Source of the DNA: Aegilops tauschii subsp. strangulata
Taxonomy: Eukaryota; Streptophyta; Magnoliopsida; Poales; Poaceae
Assembly: GCF_002575655.3 (NCBI RefSeq)
Contig: NC_053038.3
Location: forward strand, 145,344,885 to 145,408,884
Direction of reading: 5' to 3'
Length of the DNA: 64,000 nt
A program made the position numbers and the translations under genes. Shown here piece by piece: positions 33,363-45,234 of this stretch. Within the stretch, counting starts at the first letter, position 1; each line of letters opens with the position of its first letter. The notes under the pieces were generated by a model. That model saw only the letters and a program-made list of their open reading frames with translations, was not told where the DNA came from and ran no database searches.

Positions 33363-35100
33363 TGAAGGAAATATGCCCTAGAGGCAATAATAAAGTATTA
33401 TATATTTCCTTATATCATGATAAATGTTTATTATTCATGCTAGAATTGTATTAACCGGAAACATAATACATGTGTGAATACATAGACAAACAGAGTGTCA
33501 CTAGTATGCCTCTGCTTGACTAGCTCGTTAATCAAAGATGGTTATGTTTCCCAGCCATAGACATGAGTTGTCATTTGATTAACGGGATCACCTCATTAGG
33601 AGAATGACGTGATTGACATGACCCATTACGTTAGCTTAGCACCCGATCGTTTAGTATGTTGCTATTGCTTTCTTCATGACTTATACATGTTCCTATGACT
33701 ATGAGATTATGCAACTCCCGTTTACCGGAGGAACACTTTGTGTGCTACCAAACGTCACAACGTAACCGGGTGATTATAAAGGTGCTCTACAGGTGTGTCC
33801 AAAGGTACTTGTTGGGTTGGCGTATTTCGAGATTAGGATTTGTCACTCCGATTGTCGGAGAGGTATCTCTGGGCCCACTCGGTAATGCACATCACTATAA
33901 GCCTTGCAAGCATTGTGACTAATGAGTTAGTTGCGGGATGATGTATTACGGAACGAGTAAAGAGACTTGCCGGTAACGAGATTGAACTAGGTATCGAGAT
34001 ACCGACGATCGAATCTCGGGCAAGTAACATACCGATGACAAAGGGAACAACGTATGTTGTTATGCGGTCTGACCGATAAAGATCTTCGTAGAATATGTGG
34101 GAGCCAATATGGGCATCCAGGTCCCGCTATTGGTTATTGACCGAAGAGGTGTCTCGGTCATGTCTACATAGTTCTCGAACCCAAAGGGTCCGCACGCTTA
34201 AAGTTACGATGATAGTTTTATTATGAGTTTATATGTTTTGATGTACCGAAGGTTGTTCGGAGTCCCGGATGTGATCACGGACATGACGAGGAGTCTCGAA
34301 ATGGTCGAGACGTAAAGATTGATATATTGGACGACTATATTCGCACACCGGAAGTGTTCCGGAGAAGTTTCAGATTAAATCGGAGTGCCGGAGGGTTACC
34401 GGAACCCCCCGGGGAAGTATTGGGCCTTAGTGGGCCTTGAGGGGAGAGAGAGGGCAGCAGCCAGGAGGTGGTGCGCCCCCTCCCAGGAGGAGTCCTAGTT
34501 GGACTAGGAGAGGGGGGCGCAGCCCCCTTTCCCTCTCCCTCTCCCTCTCTTTCCTTCCCCCTTCTTTTCCTAGTAGGACTAGGAAAGGGGAGTCCTACTC
34601 CTACTAGGAGGAGGACTCCCCCCCTCTCCTTGGCGCGCCCATAGGCAGCCGGCCTCCCCCTTGCTCCTTTATATACGGGGGCAGGGGGGCACCTCTATAC
34701 ACACTTGATATACGATATTTTAGCCGTGTGCGGTGCCCCCCTCCACCAGATTACACCTCGATAATACCGTCGCGGAGCTTAGGCGAAGCCCTGCGTCGGT
34801 GGAACATCATCATCGTCACCACGCCGTCGTGCTGACGAAACTCTCCCTCAACACTCGGCTGGATCGGAGTTCGAGGGACGTCATCGAGCTGAACGTGTGT
34901 AGAACTTGGAGGTGTCGTACGTTCGGTACTTGATCGGTCAGATCGTGAAGACGTACGACTACATCAACCGCGTTGTGATAACGCTTCCGCTGTCGGTCTA
35001 CGAGGGTACGTGGACAACACTCTCCTCTGTCGTTTGCTATGCATCACCATGATCTTGCGTGTGCGTAGGGAAATTTTTGAAATTACTACGTTCCCCAACA
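33363..35100 (+). repeat. 5' LTR of copia element (1,738 bp)
   Basis: It starts TGAAGGAAATATGCCC and ends TTCCCCAACA. The promoter TATA (TTTATATA) lies at 34,668-34,675. A palindromic CCTAGT-AGGACTAGG region lies just upstream of it. Confidence 0.95.
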
Positions 35101-36372
35101 GTGGCATCCGAGCCAGGTTTTATGCGTTGATGCTATGCACGAGTAGAACACAAGTGAGTTGTGGGCGATATAAGTCATACTGCTTACCAGCATGTCATAC
35201 TTTGGTTCAACGGTATTGTGAGATGAAGCGGCCCGGACCGACATTACGCGTACGCTTACGCGAGACTGGTTTCACCGTTCGGAGCACTCGTTGCTTAAAG
35301 GTGACTGGCGGGTGCCTGTCTCTCTCACTTTAGTTGAACCGAGTGTGGCTACGCCCGGTCCTTGCGAAGGTTAAAACAGCACCAACTTGACAAACTATCG
35401 TTGTGGTTTTGATGCGTAGGTAAGAACGGTTCTTGCTAAGCCCGTAGCAGCCACGTAAAATTTGCAACAACAAAGTAGAGGTCGTCTAACTTGTTTTTGC
35501 AGGGCATGTTGTGATGTGATATGGTCAAGACATGATGTGATATAATGTGTTGTATGAGATGATCATGTTTTGTAACCGAGTTATCGGCAACTGGCAGGAG
35601 CCATATGGTTGTCGCTTTATTGTATGAGATGCAATCGCCATGTAATAGTTTTACTTTATCACTAAGCGGTAGCAATAGTCGTAAAAGCAATAAGTTGGCG
35701 AGACGACAACGATACTACGACGGAGATCAAGGTGTCGAGCCGGTGACGATGGTGATCATGACGGTGCTTCGGAGATGGAGATCACAAGCACGGTGCTTCG
35801 GAGATGGAGATCACAAGCACAAGATGATGATGGCCATATCATATCACTTATATTGATTGCATGTGATGTTAATCCTTTATGCATCTTATCTTGCTTTGAT
35901 TGACGGTAGCATTATAAGATGATCTCTCACTAAAATTTCAAGATAAAAGTGTTCTCCCTGAGTATGCACCGTTGCAAAAGTTCTTCGTGCTGAGACACCA
36001 CGTGTTAATCGGGTGTGATAGGCTCTACGTTCAAATACAACGGGTGCAAAACAGTTGCACACGCGGAATACTCAGGTTAAACTTGACGAGCCTAGCATAT
36101 GTACAGATATGGCCTCGGAACACAGAGACCGAAAGGTCGAGCGTGAATCATATAGTAGATATGATCAACATAGTGATGTTCACCATTGAAACTACTCCAT
36201 CTCACGTGTTAATCGGACATGGTTTAGTTGCTTTGGATCACGCAATCACTTAGAGGATTAGAGAGATGTCTATCTAAGTGGGAGTTCTTAAGTAATATGA
36301 TTAATTGAACTTAAATTTATCATGAACTTAGTACCTAATAGTATCTTGCTTGTCTATGTTAATTGTAGATAT
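35101..36372 (+). other. Copia 5' untranslated leader
   Basis: The primer-binding site is at the left edge. The rest is a long non-coding leader, as usual in BARE-type elements. It contains a short direct repeat, ACGGTGCTTCGGAGATGGAG, near 35,762-35,815. Confidence 0.8.
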
Positions 36373-38064
36373 ATGGCCCGTGCTGTTGTTCCGTTGAATT
36401 TTAATGCGTTCCTTGAGAAAGCTAAGTTGAAAGATGATGGTAGCAACTACCCAGACTGGGTCCGTAACTTGAGGATTATCCTCATTGCTGCACAGAAGAA
36501 TTACGTCCTGGAAGCACCGCTAGGTGCCAGGCCTCCTGCAAGAGCTACGCCAGAAGTTATGAACGTCTGGCAAAGCAAAGCTGATGACTACTCAATAGTT
36601 CAGTGTGCCATGCTTTATGGCTTAGAACCGGGACTTCAACAACGTTTTGAACGTCATGGAGCATATGAGATGTTCCAGGAGTTGAAGTTAATATTTCAAG
36701 CAAATGCCCGGATTGAGAGATATGAAGTCTCCAATAAGTTCTATAGCTGGAAGATGGAAGAGAATAGTTCTGTCAGTGAGCATATACTCAGAATGTCTGG
36801 GTATAATAATCACTTGATTCAATTGGGAGTTCAACTTCCGGATGATTGCGTCATTGACAGAATTCTTCAATCACTGCCACCAAGCTACAAGAGCTTCGTG
36901 ATGAACTATAACATGCAAGGGATGGATAAGACGATTCCCGAGCTCTTCGCAATGCTAAAGGCAGCGGAGGTAGAAATCAAAAAGGAGCATCAAGTGTTGA
37001 TGGTCAGTAAAACCACTAGTTTCAAGAAAAAGGGCAAAGGGAAGAAGAAAGGGAACTTCAAGAAGAACAGCAAGCAAGTTGTTGTTCAGGAGAAGAAATC
37101 CAAGTCTGGACCTAAGCCTGAAACAGAGTGCTTCTACTGTAAGCAGACTGGCCACTGGAAGAGGAACTGCCCCAAGTATTTGGCGGATAAGAAGGATGGC
37201 AAGGTTAACAAAGGTATATGTGATATACATGTTATTGATGTGTACCTTACTAATACTCGCAGTAGCACCTGGGTATTTGATACTGGTTCTGTTGCTAATA
37301 TTTGCAACTCGAAACAGGGGCTACGGATTAAGCGAAGTTTGGCTAAGGACGAGGTGACGATGCGCGTGGGAAATGGTTCCAAAGTCGATGTGATCGCCGT
37401 CGGCACGCTACCTCTACATCTACCTTCGGGATTAGTTTTAGACCTAAATAATTGTTATTTGGTGCCAGCGTTGAGCATGAACATTATATCTGGATCTTGT
37501 TTAATGCGAGACGGTTATTTATTTAAATCAGAGAATAATGGTTGTTCTATTTATATGAATAATATCTTTTATGGTCATGCACCCTTGAAGAGTGGTCTAT
37601 TTTTAATGAATCTCGATAGTAGTGATACACATATTCATAATGTTGAAGCCAAAAGATGCAGAGTTAATAATGACAGTGCAACTTATTTGTGGCACTGTCG
37701 TTTGGGTCATATCGGTGTAAAGCGCATGAAGAAACTCCATACTGATGGAATTTTGGAATCACTTGATTTTGAATCACTTGGTACTTGCGAACCGTGCCTT
37801 ATGGGCAAGATGACCAAAACACCGTTCTCCGGAACTATGGAGAGAGCAACAGATTTGTTGGAAATCATACATACAGATGTATGTGGTCCGATGAATATTG
37901 AAGCTCGTGGCGGATATCGTTATTTTCTCACCTTCACAGATGATTTGAGCAGATATGGGTATATCTACTTAATGAAACATAAGTCTGAAACATTTGAAAA
38001 ATTCAAAGAATTTCAGAGTGAAGTTGAAAATCATCGTAACAAGAAAAAAATTCCTACGATCTGA
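36373..38064 (+). pseudogene. gag-pol: Copia gag, protease and N-terminal integrase
   Basis: The start at 36,373 (MARAVVPLNF) is chosen because it is the conserved family start; an in-frame ATG at 36,322 lies in the leader. The gag helical domain contains SNYPDWVRNLR and VWQSKADDYS. A basic linker leads to a CCHC knuckle (CFYCKQTGHWKRNCP, about 37,130-37,175). The protease motif is WVFDTGSVANIC (about 37,270). The GAG-pre-integrase HHCC region follows (YLWHCRLGH, CEPCLMGK), then the integrase core starts (EIIHTDVCGPM, first Asp). The frame is lost in an A run at about 38,043-38,050, where the next motif (FLRSDRGGEYLS) continues in another frame. Confidence 0.9.
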
Positions 38065-39817
38065 TCGTGGAGGAGAATATTTGAGTTACGAGTTTGGTCT
38101 ACATTTGAAACAATGCGGAATAGTTTCGCAACTCACGCCACCCGGAACACCACAGCGTAATGGTGTGTCTGAACGTCGTAATCGTACTTTATTAGATATG
38201 GTGCGAACTATGATGTCTCTTACTGATTTACCGCTATCGTTTTGGGGTTATGCTTTAGAGACGGCTGCATTCATTCTAAATAGGACACCATCGAAATCCG
38301 TTGAGACGACGCCTTTTGAACTATGGTTTGGCAAGAAACCGAAGTTGTCGTATCTTAAAGTTTGGGGTTGCGATGCTTATGTGAAGAAACTTCAACCTGA
38401 TAAGCTCGAGCCTAAATCGGAGAAATGTGTCTTCATAGGATACCCAAAGGAGACCGTTGGGTACACCTTCTATCACAGATCCGAAGGCAAGATATTTGTT
38501 GCTAGAAATGGATCCTTTCTAGAGAAGGAGTTTCTCTCGAAAGATGTGAGTGGGAGGAAAGTAGAACTTGATGAGGTAACTGTACCTGTTCCCTTATTGG
38601 AAAGTAGATCATCGCAGAAATCAGTTTCTGTGACACCTACACCAAGAAGTGAGGAAGTTAATGATAATGATCATGAAACTTCAGATCAAGTTATTACTGA
38701 ACTTCATAGGTCAACTAGATCAAGATCCGCACCAGAGTGGTACGGTAATCCTGTTCTGGAGGTCATGTTACTAGACCATGGCGAACCTACGAACTATGAA
38801 GAAGCGATGGTGAGCCGAGATTCCGCAAAATGGCTTGAAGCCATGAAATCCGAGATGGGATCCATGTATGAGAACAAAGTATGGACTTTGGTTGACTTGC
38901 CCGATGGTCGGCAAGCCATTGAAAATAAATGGATCTTCAAGAAGAAGACTGACGCTGATGGTAATGTTACTGTCTATAAAGCTCGACTTGTTGCGAAAGG
39001 TTTTCGACAAGTTCAAGGAATTGACTACGATGAGACCTTCTCACCCGTAGCGATGCTTAAGTCTGTCCGAATCATGTTAGCAATTGCCGCATTTTATGAT
39101 TATGAAATTTGGCAAATGGATGTCAAAACTGCGTTCCTGAATGGATTTCTGGAAGAAGAGTTGTATATGAAGCAACCGGAAGGTTTTGTCGATCCAAAGG
39201 GAGCTAACAAAGTGTGCAAGCTCCAGCGATCCATTTATGGACTGGTGCAAGCCTCTCGGAGTTGGAATAAATGCTTTGATAGTGTGATCAAAGCATTTGG
39301 TTTTATACAGACTTTTGGAGAAGCCTGTATTTACAAGAAAGTGAGTGGGAGCTCGATAGCATTTCTGATATTATATGTGGATGACATATTACTGATTGGA
39401 AATGATATAGAATTTCTGGATAGCATAAAGGGATACTTGAATAAGAGTTTTTCAATGAAATACCTCGGTGAAGCTGCATATATATTAGGCATTAAGATCT
39501 ATAGAGATAGATCAAGACGCTTAATTGGACTTTCACAAAGCACATACCTTGAAAAAGTTTTGAAGAAGTTCAAAATGGATCAAGCAAAGAAAGGGTTCTT
39601 GCCTGTACTACAAGGTGTGAGATTGAGTAAGACTCAATGCCCGACCACTGCAGAAGATAGAGAGAAAATGAAAGATGTTCCCTATGCTTCAGCCATAGGC
39701 TCTATCATGTATGCAATGCTGTGTACCAGACCTGATGTGTCCCTAGCTATAAGTTTAGCAGGGAGGTACCAAAGTAATCCAGGTTGGATCACTGGTAAGC
39801 GGTCAAGAACATCCTGA
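38050..39817 (+). pseudogene. pol: Copia integrase core and reverse transcriptase
   Basis: In the shifted frame the second integrase Asp (RSDRGGEY) and the Glu (NGVSERRNRTLLDM) are present. The LSFWGYALETA and KVWGCDAYVKKL regions follow, then the reverse transcriptase (RLVAKGFRQVQGIDYDETF, IWQMDVKTAFLNG) with catalytic YVDD at 39,374-39,385. The frame breaks again near 39,780 in GGTTGG after RYQSNPG. Catalytic residues visible are intact, so the damage is by frameshift rather than by active-site change. Confidence 0.9.
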
Positions 39818-40356
39818 AATACCTGAAAAGGACTAAGGATATGTTTCTCGTATAAGGAGGTGACAAAGAGCTCATCGTAAGGGGTTACGTTGATGCAAGC
39901 TTTGACACTGATCCGGATGATTCGAAATCGCAAACCGGATACGTATTTACATTGAACGGTGGAGCTGTCAGTTGGTGCAGTTCCAAGCAAAGTGTCGCGG
40001 CAGGATCTACGTGTGAAGCGGAATACATAGCTGCTTCGGAAGCAGCGAATGAAGGAGTCTGGATGAAGGAGTTCATATCCGATCTAGGTGTCATACCTAG
40101 TACATCGGGACCAATGAAAATCTTTTGTGATAATACTGGTGCAATTGCCTTAGCAAAGGAATCCAGATTTCACAAGAGAACCAAGCACATCAGAAGACGC
40201 TTCAATTCCATCCGGGATTTAGTCCAGGTGGGAGACATAGAAATTTGCAAGATACATACGGATCTGAATGTAGCAGATCCGTTGACTAAGCCTCTTCCAC
40301 GAGCAAAACATGATCAGCACCAAGACTCCATGGGTGTAAGAATCATTACTATGTAA
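39818..40356 (+). pseudogene. pol: Copia RNase H domain
   Basis: After two in-frame stops (near 39,800 and 39,854) the RNase H motifs are readable: GYVDASFDTD, GGAVSWCSSKQ, TCEAEYIAASEA, IFCDNTGAIA, and the terminal KIHTDLNVADPLTKPL. A final stretch precedes the stop at 40,356. The order and length match the copia C-terminus. Confidence 0.9.
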
Positions 40357-40389
40357 TCTAGATTATTGACTCTAGTGCAAGTGGGAGAC

Positions 40390-42127
40390 TGAAGGAAATA
40401 TTCCCTAGAGGCAATAATAAAGTATTATATATTTCCTTATATCATGATAAATGTTTATTATTCATGCTAGAATTGTATTAACTGGAAACATAATAAATGT
40501 GTGAATACATAGACAAACAGAGTGTCACTAGTATGCCTCTGCTTGACTAGCTCGTTAATCAAAGATGGTTATGTTTCCTAGCCATAGACATGAGTTGTCA
40601 TTTGATTAACGGGATCACCTCATTAGGAGAATGACGTGATTGACATGACCCATTACGTTAGCTTAGCACCCGATCGTTTAGTATGTTGCTATTGCTTTCT
40701 TCATGACTTATACATGTTCCTATGACTATGAGATTATGCAACTCCCGTTTACCGGAGGAACACTTTGTGTGCTACCAAACGTCACAACGTAACCGGGTGA
40801 TTATAAAGGTGCTCTACAGGTGTGTCCAAAGGTACTTGTTGGGTTGGCGTATTTCGAGATTAGGATTTGTCACTCCGATTGTCGGAGAGGTATCTGTGGG
40901 CCCACTCGGTAATGCACATCACTATAAGCCTTGCAAGCATTGTGACTAATGAGTTAGTTGCGGGATGATGTATTACGGAACGAGTAAAGAGACTTGCCGG
41001 TAATGAGATTGAACTAGGTATCGAGATACCGACGATCGAATCTGGGGCAAGTAACATACCGATGACAAAGGGAACAACGTATGTTGTTATGCGGTCTGAC
41101 CGATAAAGATCTTCGTAGAATATGTGGGAGCCAATATGGGCATCCAGGTCCCGCTATTGGTTATTGACCGAAGAGGTGTCTCGGTCATGTCTACATAGTT
41201 CTCGAACCCAAAGGGTCCGCACGCTTAAAGTTACGATGACAGTTTTATTATTAGTTTATATGTTTTGATGTACCGAAGGTTGTTCGGAGTCCCGGATGTG
41301 ATCACGGACATGACGAGGAGTCTCGAAATGGTCGAGACGTAAAGATTGATATATTGGACGACTATATTCGGACACAGGAAGTGTTCCGGAGAAGTTTCGG
41401 ATTGAACCGGAGAGCCGGAGGGTTACCGGAACCCCCCGGGGAAGTATTGGGCCTTAGTGGGCCTTGAGGGGAGAGAGAGGGCAGCAGCCAGGAGGTGGTG
41501 CGCCCCCTCCCAGGAGGATTCCTAGTTGGACTAGGAGAGGGGGGCGCAGCCCCCTTTCCCTCTCCCTCTCCCTCTCTTTCCTTCCCCCCTTCTTTTCCTA
41601 GTAGGACTAGGAAAGGGGAGTCCTACTCCTACTAGGAGGAGGACTCCCCCCTCTCCTTGGCGCGCCCATAGGCAGCCGGCCTCCCCCTTGCTCCTTTATA
41701 TACGGGGGCAGGGGGGCACCTCTATACACACTTGATATACGATATTTTAGCCGTGTGCAGTGCCCCCCTCCACCAGATTACACCTCGATAATACCGTCGC
41801 GGAGCTTAGGCGAAGCCCTGCGTCGGTGGAACATCATCATCGTCACCACGCCGTCGTGCTGACGAAACTCTCCCTCAACACTCGGCTGGATCGGAGTTCG
41901 AGGGACGTCATCGAGCTGAACGTGTGTAGAACTTGGAGGTGCCGTACATTCGGTACTTGATCGGTCAGATCGTGAAGACGTACGACTACATCAACCGCGT
42001 TGTGATAACGCTTCCGCTGTCGGTCTACGAGGGTACGTGGACAACACTCTCCCCTCTCGTTTGCTATGCATCACCATGATCTTGCGTGTGCGTAGGGAAA
42101 TTTTTGAAATTACTACGTTCCCCAACA
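40390..42127 (+). repeat. 3' LTR of copia element (1,738 bp)
   Basis: It starts TGAAGGAAATATTCCC and ends TTCCCCAACA. The TATA copy is at 41,695-41,702. It is followed by TGGTG. Confidence 0.95.
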
Positions 42128-42228
42128 TGGTGGATACCCAGGATAACGTTTTTTTAGCTCTTCTGAAGTTGTTTCAGTTATGGACTTGTGTTGCTGCTGC
42201 ATTTATTTGCACTAGTGGCCAATTTTGA
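42128..42228 (+). pseudogene. CACTA 1 accessory gene, end of last exon
   Basis: Joining 33,362 to 42,133 restores one frame through the insertion point: AKLIASM, then VDTQDNVFLALLKLFQL, ending at a TGA at 42,226-42,228. This shows that the copia element landed in a coding exon. From 42,229 to 42,487 is 3' untranslated or spacer sequence. Confidence 0.7.
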
Positions 42229-42487
42229 CGGTCAGTGTATGTAATATGCTGCTTTGTTCCCTATATTTGCACTGGTGGCGAACTTGGATGCCCAGTGGAT
42301 GTAATATGTGCAATAGCTGTAATAGGCTAGAGTTAGTTGCTTGCTTATTTATTTCCTTATTGTCTTGTTTAGTTGTTTGCTTGTAGTCACTGCTGTTCCT
42401 TTTCCGCATTTTTTAGTGGCCACAATAACCTAGTTTTGGTAACTAGGCCAAAATAATCATGGCAACACACAGACTGTTGTAACCATG

Positions 42488-42700
42488 GCCCTCCTGCGGG
42501 CCGTAGGATCCGTGGGCCTTCTACGGGCTATAGGATCCGTGGGCCTTTTACGGGCCGTAGGATCCATGGACTTCCTACGAGCCGTATGATCCATGGGCCT
42601 TCTATGGGCCGTATGATCCATGGGCCTTCTACGGGCCGTAGGATCCATTTTCCTTCTACGGGCCGTATAATCATTTCGCCAAACATGGGCCGTACTATTC
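42488..42700 (+). repeat. ~27-bp minisatellite in the CACTA 1 subterminal region
   Basis: About seven copies of a unit reading roughly GGGCCGTAGGATCC followed by RTGGGCCTTCTAC. Arg/Pro-rich minus-strand frames here are artefacts of the repeat. Confidence 0.9.
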
Positions 42701-43450
42701 ATGGACCATAACGGGCCGTTAAAAGGCCGAATTTGATAACACTATGAAAATAGCCGAACGGGTTAACGGGGCACAAACAGACCAAATGTAACCATGGGCT
42801 TTATTTGGCCCACAAACGGAACAGGCCAGTAACGGACCGTATCTAATCAAATTCTAGAAATGAGCCCAAGAATAAATGGGCCCTTAGAAGGCCGAAAGTT
42901 AACACGGGCTGGAAACGGCCGACGGAATAATGGGCCGTTAATGGGTATAAAGTGATACACTGTTCATTATGGGCCAGTTTTATCCCGGGCTTTAATGGGC
43001 CGTGAGTTACAAAGGGCCTCATATGGGCCGAAAGACATCATGGGCCATACATGGGTCGAAAGTTACAACGGGCTGGAATCATATTGGACGGCCCAGATGA
43101 AGCTACTAGGCTTAATTCCGTTACGCCGTAACGGGCCGGTAATAAGCGGGCCGTAAATGGGCTATATACGAACACGCCATTAACAGGCTTTCCGTGGGCC
43201 GGCCCGTTACCTTTTGACCATGTCAAACAGGCCGGCCTTTTCACCGGAATGGGCTTTTGTTCGGCTGTGCCACGAGTCGATGTATCGTACGCGCCTCCTG
43301 TCCAATGAGTGGATGACATCTGTCCGAACGTTGAGCCGACACATGTTTCCTCCAGCCAATGAGAATTTTACACGTGCAAAATTCCCATTGGTCCGGGTTG
43401 TTAATGGGTTATCGAATCCAAAACTGGACCCGATAGCTTAACGGCGTCCC
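42701..43450. repeat. CACTA 1 subterminal GGGCC-type repeats
   Basis: Short motifs GGGCCGT, ACGGGCC and GGCCGAAAG occur many times in both orientations. This is the arrangement expected of CACTA subterminal arrays that bind the element's own protein. Confidence 0.75.
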
Positions 43451-43672
43451 GTTACGGTGGATGCCACGTGTCAGTCACCCTTGACGAAAGCACTTCTATG
43501 ACGCGCGATTTATCGTCATGGATGTGGACACTTCCGTGATGATAATTTTGGTAATGTCATGGAACACTTCTACGACAGCACAGGAATGACTACCTTGATT
43601 CTGTCATAAATTTGTCATGGATGTACATTCATGCCAGGAAACGTGACCTACTGTGACAAACACGTATCATCA

Positions 43673-43695
43673 CGGTAGTGTCTTTTTTTGTAGTG
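43673..43695 (+). repeat. CACTA 1 right terminal inverted repeat
   Basis: The plus strand ends GTCTTTTTTTGTAGTG, i.e. CACTACAAAAAAAGAC inward. The next three bases, TGG (43,696-43,698), are the candidate target duplication. The partner at the left end was not located. Confidence 0.8.
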
Positions 43696-44464
43696 TGGCT
43701 GCCACTTAATCATCTTGCGGCTTGACACCGCACTGTTTGACGACGTGGGTCCTGCTTGAGTGGTTGGTGGGGTGGTTTTGCCTCCACGAGCCCCGGCAGG
43801 CCTTGCTGGGGTGCCTTGGTTGCCTGCTTCTAGTGGTGGCCTCGCCCCTTGCCGGGCTCGCCTGCCCGCCAAGGGAGGCCCTTCTCTTGTCGATATCCTG
43901 TTCCTTTGGCTTGATCTTGGTTCCTCTGAGCTGCATGTTGGTTCTTAAAATTTCTTGTCCTTCAATCTCTGACATGGGTTGGTGCTTCAATCTTGCTCTC
44001 GTGCCTGTGCACAGTCTGGGCAACAGACCCAGGGTTTGTTGCACCGACAGAAGCCCCCGGGCCTGCCCCGAATGCACTGCTGAGCGTCGTCGGGGTAGGG
44101 CCTAATAAGTGCATAGGCAGGGTTGCTGAAGAAGTTGGCCCCTTGAGGTTTGCATTGCAGCTTCATTAGCCTTGACTTCGGGCCATTTTCCGGTTTCCCC
44201 GAGCATGGTGTAAAGCCAATAGTAGTGGGGCCGCTCCAGTGGTGGCCCGTGAATGACTTTAACACACGGGGTAGAAACTGCCAATTTACTCTTCCCACAA
44301 CGCGCCCTTATCCTTGGCCACGTATGCTGCATGCATCGCGCGGGGTGGGTAACGGAGGCGCGTGGAACGGGAGAACATCTTGGAGGGGGTCGGCCCGCCT
44401 TGAATTGGCGCAAGGAGGGCGGCGGTCACCTGCTGATGGAGTGAGTGCCCTTCCCTGGCCGGCC

Positions 44465-44472
44465 TATAAAAG
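44465..44472 (+). promoter_or_regulatory. TATA box (TATAAAAG)
   Basis: GGCCTATAAAAGGGAGGGC lies about 80 bp before the ATG of the frame at 44,549, in a GC-rich context. It may be the promoter of an unrecognised LTR. Confidence 0.45.
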
Positions 44473-44548
44473 GGAGGGCTGAGGAGGGTGGAGTCATCCA
44501 TATTTGGATTCCCCATCTGCTTCCCTCGTTCCATGCTTCCGCTAGCGA

Positions 44549-45234
44549 TGGCAAAGAAAAGAGCCAGGGGCCAGCCCCCAGGCTACTGCTTGGGGCTATT
44601 ATCGCGCCATGCTGGTGCTGACGCTCGGGGAGTGAGCCTGGTCCTTGGCGTGGAGAATCTCTTGGTCTCTTCGAAGCTCGGCCGGGAGGCTGGGCTGGAG
44701 ATCATTCGTAATCCCAGCATTGCCCCTACTAGAGGTCTTTGGGCGGTTGTCAACGAGAGGCGCGCCTTCCTACCCACCTCGAGCCTCCTGGCCGTCCGGG
44801 CCGCTCGCTGTCTCCCCGAGGAAGGTGCCGGATTGGAGCCTCGGCCTTCCTCTAGAACGGTGATGATGGAGATGAACCCTAGGGAGAAGGAGAAGACGGG
44901 AGGCAGGCCGTACAGTAGGAGTACGACCGCATCGACGCATTCGTCTCGTACTGGAGACCCGCTGCCTGTCTGCCTGGCTCTTCCCCCCTTTTCCTGGCGC
45001 CGTCATCACCGTTTCTTACGGCTGCCGGGAAAAGGCTCGTTCCCCTGGTGCTTCCGCTTCCTTTTGGGGCCTTCTGGCTGGGCTCCAGCGCCTTCCTCTA
45101 CCGGTGCCTGTGCTAGAGCGCCCCTTCCGGTCCTGGGGGCCGTGATCAGGGGGGCATCGAGGTGCTCCGCACGTTTTCCTCCTTCGCAGCCTCTCCACTC
45201 CCAATCCTGTCAGGCTGGGGTTGCCAACTCCTGA
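44549..45234 (+). CDS. Uncharacterised ORF in gypsy region
   Basis: An uninterrupted 228-codon frame begins MAKKRARGQPPGY (an upstream in-frame ATG at 44,488 is less likely given the TATA spacing). It is basic, rich in Arg, Ser and Pro, and shows no domain, signal peptide or membrane segment. GC-rich DNA alone could keep the frame open, and the second half (SRSTTASTHSSRTGD onward) looks like a chance extension. It may be part of an element-encoded gag-like or accessory protein. I do not recognise it. Confidence 0.3.

Larger units (their letters stand above)
33363..42127 (+). mobile_element. Copia LTR retrotransposon (BARE/Angela-type)
   Basis: An 8,765 bp element with LTRs of identical length (1,738 bp), a 5-bp target duplication, a primer-binding site TGGCATCCGAGCC just after the left LTR (initiator-Met tRNA type) and a polypurine-like tract (AAGTGGGAGAC) before the right LTR. 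The single gag-pol gene has the copia order: gag, protease, integrase, reverse transcriptase, RNase H. By eye the LTRs differ at about 21 of 1,738 positions plus two one-base indels, so insertion is recent. Two frameshifts and two stops in pol make this copy defective. Confidence 0.95.
27400..43695 (+). mobile_element. CACTA transposon 1 (3' end clear, 5' end not found)
   Basis: The right terminus reads, on the opposite strand, CACTACAAAAAAAGACACT, the expected CACTA end. Inside it lie about 1 kb of subterminal repeats built on GGGCC. The only gene is a spliced accessory gene (27.6-33.4 kb plus 42.13-42.23 kb). No Transposase_21-type enzyme gene is present, so this copy is non-autonomous or 5'-truncated. 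The left boundary is set where the gene's 5' exon begins and is uncertain. The element is interrupted by a copia element (33,363-42,127) and a MITE (29,450-29,816). Confidence 0.7.

Noticed and set aside
36322..36372. Upstream start codon for the copia polyprotein
   Set aside because: The family-typical start is the ATG at 36,373 (MARAVVPL). The extra residues lie in the untranslated leader.
42457..42702. Minus-strand Arg-rich repeat protein
   Set aside because: It is the translation of the 27-bp CACTA subterminal minisatellite.
44488..45234. Host gene behind the TATA box at 44,465
   Set aside because: The context is retroelement on both sides, the frame has no domain, and the DNA is GC-rich enough to keep frames open. 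Kept only as a low-confidence element ORF.
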